Below are positions 60,605 through 64,000 of a stretch of 64,000 bases of DNA, in pieces. Source of the stretch: an uncultured Coriobacteriaceae bacterium. Its GTDB lineage: Bacteria > Actinomycetota > Coriobacteriia > Coriobacteriales > Coriobacteriaceae. The stretch lies in the NCBI GenBank assembly GCA_944321435.1, contig CALULH010000001.1, positions 62,001 through 126,000 on the forward strand, written 5' to 3'. The notes under the pieces are model-generated. The model had not been told where the DNA came from, did not search any database, and saw only the letters and a list, made by a program, of their open reading frames with translations. Each line of letters starts with the position of its first letter. The first letter of the stretch is position 1. A program made the translations under genes and the position numbers.

Positions 60605-61799
60605 CAAGCTTCTCCCCCAGATTGCTTTTCTAAATGGCGCCTGCTGCGGCTGCGGCGCCTGCGCCGCGGCCTGCCCGAAGGGGTGCGTGGCCATGGAGCC
60701 CGACGCCTGGGGGTTCCCGCGCCCCTCCGTGGACGCCGGGGCCTGCGTGGGCTGCGGGGCGTGCGAACGCGCGTGCCCGGCGCTGGGGGAGAGGGCCGCG
60801 GACGGCCTCGAGCGCGTCCTGTGGGCGCGCTCGAGGGACGAGGGGGAGCTGGTTCGCTCGTCCTCCGGCGGCGTCTTCGGCCTGCTGGCCCGCCGGGCGC
60901 TCGCGGAGGGCGGCCTCGTCGCCGGCGCCGCGTGGGCGGACGGCTGCGGGTCAGTCAGGCACGTCGTCGTGGAGGAGGAGTCGGGCCTCGACTCCGTCAT
61001 GCGCTCCAAGTACGTCCAGAGCTCGGTCGGCCCCGAGGTCTACCGTGCGGTGCAGGACGCGCTCCGCTCCGGCAGGAGGGTCCTCTTCTCCGGCACCGCC
61101 TGCCAGGTCGCGGGGATGCGCGGCTACCTCGGGAGGCTGGCCGGCTCCGAGCTTTTCCTCGCCGTCGACGTCATCTGCCACGGGGTCCCCTCTCCCGAGC
61201 TCTGGCGCCGCTGGGTGGAGCACGTGGGCGCCCGGGAGGGCGGGGCGGTCACGAGCGTGAACATGCGGGGCAAGGAGGCGGGCTGGCTGTCGTTCTCCGA
61301 GCGGTACGAGTGCGCCGCAGGGGAGGGCGGCGACGGTCACACCTGCTCGACCGTCTTCAACGAGGACTGGTACATGAGGGCCTTCCTCGCCAACGTGTCG
61401 CTGCGCCCCTCCTGCTTCTCCTGCCCGGCCAAGCGCTCGAGCGGGAGCGACGTCACCCTCGGGGACTTCTGGGGCGTGCAGGCGCAGCAGCCCGAGGCGT
61501 TCGACGACCGGGGCGTCTCTGCCGTCCTCGCCAACACCCCCAAGGGGGCGGCGGCCCTCGAGGCGGTCCTGCCGGGGTTCGAGTGGGGCGAGAGCTCGCT
61601 CGAGAGGGTGCTCCCGGGCAACCCGTGCCTGACGGGGTCCGTGCGGCCCTACAGGGACCGCGAGGCCTTCATGGCGGCGCTCGCCGGCGGCGCTTCCATA
61701 CCCGACATGATGCGGCGCTGGAGCTTCGAGCCCGGCCTCAGGCAGAGGGTCGTCTCGAAGGCCAAGGGCGTCGCCAAGCGCCTGCTGCGGAGGGCGTGA
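60597..61799 (+). CDS. FrhB/FdhB-like (coenzyme F420 hydrogenase beta subunit family) iron-sulfur protein
   Basis: 400-residue protein with an N-terminal double 4Fe-4S ferredoxin motif (CCGCGACAAACP at 16-27 and CVGCGACERACP at 49-60) and the FrhB/FdhB catalytic domain (about 85-330, SSSGGVFGLLARRAL; FSGTACQVAG near 163; CHGVPSPELW). In this branch, found in many polysaccharide clusters beside pyruvyl transferases, cofactor and substrate are unknown. Base composition jumps to extremely GC-rich within the first 40 nt of the gene. Starts inside the flippase stop (8-nt overlap). Confidence 0.9.
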   Translation: MSNKLLPQIAFLNGACCGCGACAAACPKGCVAMEPDAWGFPRPSVDAGACVGCGACERACPALGERAADGLERVLWARSRDEGELVRSSSGGVFGLLARRALAEGGLVAGAAWADGCGSVRHVVVEEESGLDSVMRSKYVQSSVGPEVYRAVQDALRSGRRVLFSGTACQVAGMRGYLGRLAGSELFLAVDVICHGVPSPELWRRWVEHVGAREGGAVTSVNMRGKEAGWLSFSERYECAAGEGGDGHTCSTVFNEDWYMRAFLANVSLRPSCFSCPAKRSSGSDVTLGDFWGVQAQQPEAFDDRGVSAVLANTPKGAAALEAVLPGFEWGESSLERVLPGNPCLTGSVRPYRDREAFMAALAGGASIPDMMRRWSFEPGLRQRVVSKAKGVAKRLLRRA

Positions 61800-61801
61800 C
61801 C

Positions 61802-62788
61802 ATGGCGTCTGGGAAGGACCTCTACCTCCAGGCGGTGCGCGGGCTCGCCATCTCCGCCGTCGTGCTCATCCACTGCCTGCCGCAGGCGGCGGCCTCGGTC
61901 GCCCTGCGGCCGCTCCTCAACTTCGCGGTTGCCTCGTTCGTGTTTTTGTCCGGCTACCTCACGCCGAGGGGGAGGGCGGCCGACGCACGATCCTTCCTGC
62001 GCCGGCGCGTCGGCAAGATAGCGGCGCCCTACGCTGTGTGGACTACGCTGTACCTCGTCGCGAGACGCGCGCTCGCCCCGTTAACGGTGCTGGCCGCTTT
62101 CGTGGTCGGGGGGGGGTCGGCGCAGCTCTACTACCTGGTCGTGTACCTTCAGCTGACGCTCCTGACGCCGTGGCTGTTCCGCCTGCTCGACCGGCCCGCG
62201 GCCCGTGCGGCGCTCTACGCCGTCACCCCGCTCACGCTCTGCGCGCGCTATGCGCTCGCCGTCGCGGGGGTCTCGCTGCCCATCCAGGCGTTCTGCGGGT
62301 CGTGGCTCCTCTTCTACCTGCTGGGGCTCGAGTGGCGCGGCCGCGTCGCGCCGTGGCTCGGCCGCCGCGGGGCGGGCGCGCGCCAGGCTTTTCTCGCTCT
62401 GGTTGCCTGCCTCGCGTTACAGGAGCTTGAGGGCTTTTCGTGGTTCATCAGCGGCAATTACGACCTCGCCACCACGCAGCTCAAGGTGACGAGCGTGTTC
62501 TCCTCGGCGTGCGTCTGCGCCCTCGTCGCTCTCGCCGCGGACCCCGCCCGCCGGCGCCTTTCCGCCTGCGTGCCCCTCGTCCGCCTGGGCGATCTGTCCT
62601 TCGGCGTCTACCTCTGCCACATGGCGGTGCTCGCGGTCTTCCAAAAGGCTTTCGCCCTCGTCGGCCTCGCCGGCTTCCTCGCGTCGCTCATCCTCTGGCT
62701 GGCGGTGCTGGCCGCGTCGGCGGGCCTCGTCGCCGTTTGCCGGCGGGTGCTGCCGAGAGGTGTCCTGGCGGCCATCGGCTTTGCGTAG
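61802..62788 (+). CDS. Acyltransferase family 3 membrane protein
   Basis: Membrane acyltransferase likely to O-acetylate the polymer. 328 residues with about ten hydrophobic segments. Seen: N-terminal YLQAVRGLAISAVVLIHCLP (conserved Arg and catalytic His of family 3), FVFLSGYLTPRGR, and RLGDLSFGVYLCHMAVL near 258, the C-terminal family signature. ATG 61802 lies two bases after the previous stop; longer in-frame extensions lie inside the preceding gene. GC above 70 percent, as its neighbour. Confidence 0.87.
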   Translation: MASGKDLYLQAVRGLAISAVVLIHCLPQAAASVALRPLLNFAVASFVFLSGYLTPRGRAADARSFLRRRVGKIAAPYAVWTTLYLVARRALAPLTVLAAFVVGGGSAQLYYLVVYLQLTLLTPWLFRLLDRPAARAALYAVTPLTLCARYALAVAGVSLPIQAFCGSWLLFYLLGLEWRGRVAPWLGRRGAGARQAFLALVACLALQELEGFSWFISGNYDLATTQLKVTSVFSSACVCALVALAADPARRRLSACVPLVRLGDLSFGVYLCHMAVLAVFQKAFALVGLAGFLASLILWLAVLAASAGLVAVCRRVLPRGVLAAIGFA

Positions 62789-63052
62789 AGTTTCTAATTT
62801 TCAGAGTTTGCTTTCAGGTATTCAGCGAGTACAACACGTTCGGGCTTGTGTTATTGCGGACGACTGCGAGCGACGCGTTTGTCGAAGACACTATGTATCA
62901 CCGGAATCATGGAGTTCAATCTCAGAAGTTCATGAGAGTGCTGCATCGAGGGTGTATGTCGGTGCTATTGCGGGTGAAAGGTGGTGTTTAGAGTTGTGAT
63001 TTCCTTGCGTGATTAAGTGCGTGTATTCTTCGTATGTTTGGAGGGGTCGGAG
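62789..63052. other. Non-coding gap before the secreted-protein gene
   Basis: About 260 nt of moderate GC with no supported gene or terminator. Possible -35/-10 fragments (TTGCGT 63005, TATTCT 63024) are too close together to count. A GGAGGGG ribosome site precedes ATG 63053. Confidence 0.4.
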
Positions 63053-64000
63053 ATGAACGACAAAGTAAGAACCGTCACGAAGATTTCGCTTTCGGCCGCG
63101 GCTGCGGCTGCCATAGCGCTTTGCAACCCGGTTGCCGGATTTGCCGGGGAGACAGACGATGTGGTGGTTGAGGCTTCAGATAGCGTAAACCCGCGTGCCG
63201 CCGAGTTTGAGAAAGCCGGTGAGCGGGAGAGCGAGCATGTGCCGAGGGTGGAGGCGGCTGATGGCGTTGACAAAGCTGCCGAAGAGACCGATGCGGATGA
63301 TCCCACTCTTCCACCGAAGGACCAAGCTGGGACGGAAAACGGGAAAGCTGATTCAGATCCTACGTGTGCCGAGCCTGAAGTAGAAGAAGGCAATTCGGAA
63401 ACGTCGTCTTCTCAGCAACAAACTCCTTCCGAGGGGGAGATTGCGAATGAAAACAGCGATATAGAGCTCGGAGTTGACCGAGGAACAGGCGGGACATCCG
63501 AAAATCCTGCCGGGTCGTCTGATGCGGAAGACGCTCCGGCTGACATGGAAGCTCAGCTGGACGGGGAGGGCCTTGACGAGGTGGCCAGCCCTCTTGCTGC
63601 GAACCAGACGATGGGGAGCGCTGCGTATCTCGCCATGGGTGGGACCGCCTCGGGATTCTTCGACGATGAAAGCGAGAGCGGCTGGTGGAAGTTCACCATG
63701 CCGGCGACGGGCCGCGTCGACTTCAGCGGTAGGTGTGGCTGCGACGTCAGCTTTCTCCTGTACGATTCGTCCGGAAACAAACTTGAGGGCTGGAACTGCT
63801 CGTACGACGACGTTGTGGGGAGCGCCCTAATCGACCATTCCAGCTGGGTCACCAAGGGAACTTACTACGTTTGCGCGAAACGAACCTACTCGTGGAAAAC
63901 CGGATCGTTTAGCTTCGGCATTTCGTACGAGAACGCCAACGTGAGCTTTTCGGCGGAGCATGGCTCCCTTACCAATTACAATACGATATACGTCGGGAAC
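63053..64000 (+). CDS. Secreted surface protein with acidic linker and PPC-like domain, cut by window end
   Basis: Open from ATG 63053 to the last base (316 codons, no stop). Seen: signal peptide (about 1-31, SAAAAAAIALCNPVAGFA), then an acidic Glu/Asp/Ser-rich linker to about 180, then a beta-rich region (about 195-300) beginning ANQTMGSAAYLAMGGTASGFF and with WWKFTMPATGRVDFSG, YDSSGNKLEGW and KGTYYVCAKR, resembling pre-peptidase C-terminal domains of secreted enzymes. What follows is outside the window; a sortase signal or catalytic domain may lie beyond. Codon use is intermediate. Function unknown. Confidence 0.6.
   Translation, partial: MNDKVRTVTKISLSAAAAAAIALCNPVAGFAGETDDVVVEASDSVNPRAAEFEKAGERESEHVPRVEAADGVDKAAEETDADDPTLPPKDQAGTENGKADSDPTCAEPEVEEGNSETSSSQQQTPSEGEIANENSDIELGVDRGTGGTSENPAGSSDAEDAPADMEAQLDGEGLDEVASPLAANQTMGSAAYLAMGGTASGFFDDESESGWWKFTMPATGRVDFSGRCGCDVSFLLYDSSGNKLEGWNCSYDDVVGSALIDHSSWVTKGTYYVCAKRTYSWKTGSFSFGISYENANVSFSAEHGSLTNYNTIYVGN

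Noticed and set aside
60683-61801. Long N-terminal extension of the acyltransferase (frame open from 60683)
   Set aside because: The extension is the Arg/Gly-rich alternative frame of the FrhB-like gene; the acyltransferase family start is at ATG 61802.

Overview
The window is high-GC, mostly about 62-68 percent by eye, with actinobacterial gene order (whiA, gap, pgk, tpiA, gpmI, secG). Its metabolism is that of a strict anaerobe: class III ribonucleotide reductase nrdD/nrdG, a 2-hydroxyacyl-CoA dehydratase-type activase, and acetate kinase. LCP, Wzz, BY-kinase and CpsB genes precede a capsule locus. This suggests a Gram-positive anaerobic actinobacterium of the class Coriobacteriia, probably Collinsella- or Olsenella-like. 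That assignment is an inference from gene content and was not tested by database search. No rRNA, CRISPR array, phage module or plasmid origin is visible.

Layout. 1-7.4 kb: the 3' part of whiA, then the glycolytic genes gap, pgk, tpiA and gpmI, then secG. A REP-associated tyrosine transposase with flanking inverted repeat copies lies between gpmI and secG. 7.7-13.7 kb: the oligopeptide ABC transporter oppABCDF. 13.8-19.2 kb: a 167-nt near-perfect palindrome, tRNA-Leu, a PAS/GAF/SpoIIE phosphatase facing a STAS-HATPase fusion, a CmpB-like membrane protein, and tRNA-Gly, tRNA-Cys, tRNA-Gly. 19.6-24.2 kb: a 1534-residue 2-hydroxyacyl-CoA dehydratase-type activase. 24.8-27.2 kb: tRNA-Val and a GH13 glucosidase. 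28-31.7 kb: nrdD under probable NrdR boxes, a flavin-binding protein and nrdG, with two large palindromes. 31.9-33.9 kb: the folate operon folE-HD-folB. 34-48.7 kb: housekeeping genes (YgjP-like peptidase, SlyD, lipid kinase, RNase D, SPFH protein, a DUF559-like nuclease, a GntR/ABC pair, xpt, YugP-like protease, xseAB, HIT, ackA).

48.8-64 kb is a cell-surface polysaccharide locus. A chromosome-typical regulatory block (LCP ligase, Wzz, BY-kinase, CpsB phosphatase) is followed by a structured leader of about 500 nt and a LoaP/NusG-paralogue antiterminator. Next come a priming sugar-phosphate transferase, two glycosyltransferases, a Wzy-like polymerase, a pyruvyl transferase, a Wzx-like flippase, an FrhB-like iron-sulfur protein, an acyltransferase and the start of a secreted protein. 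The assembly genes form a composition mosaic: GC-rich with AGG/ATA codons, then AT-rich for 6.4 kb, then extremely GC-rich. This points to assembly by horizontal exchange behind a conserved regulatory head.

The points most worth a second look are the transposase with its repeat family, including a distant palindromic copy beside nrdD, several other long foldback repeats, the LoaP leader and the hairpin over the loaP stop, the HD-domain protein in the folate operon as a candidate for the missing pyrophosphate-removing step, and the fused STAS-kinase facing a SpoIIE phosphatase.
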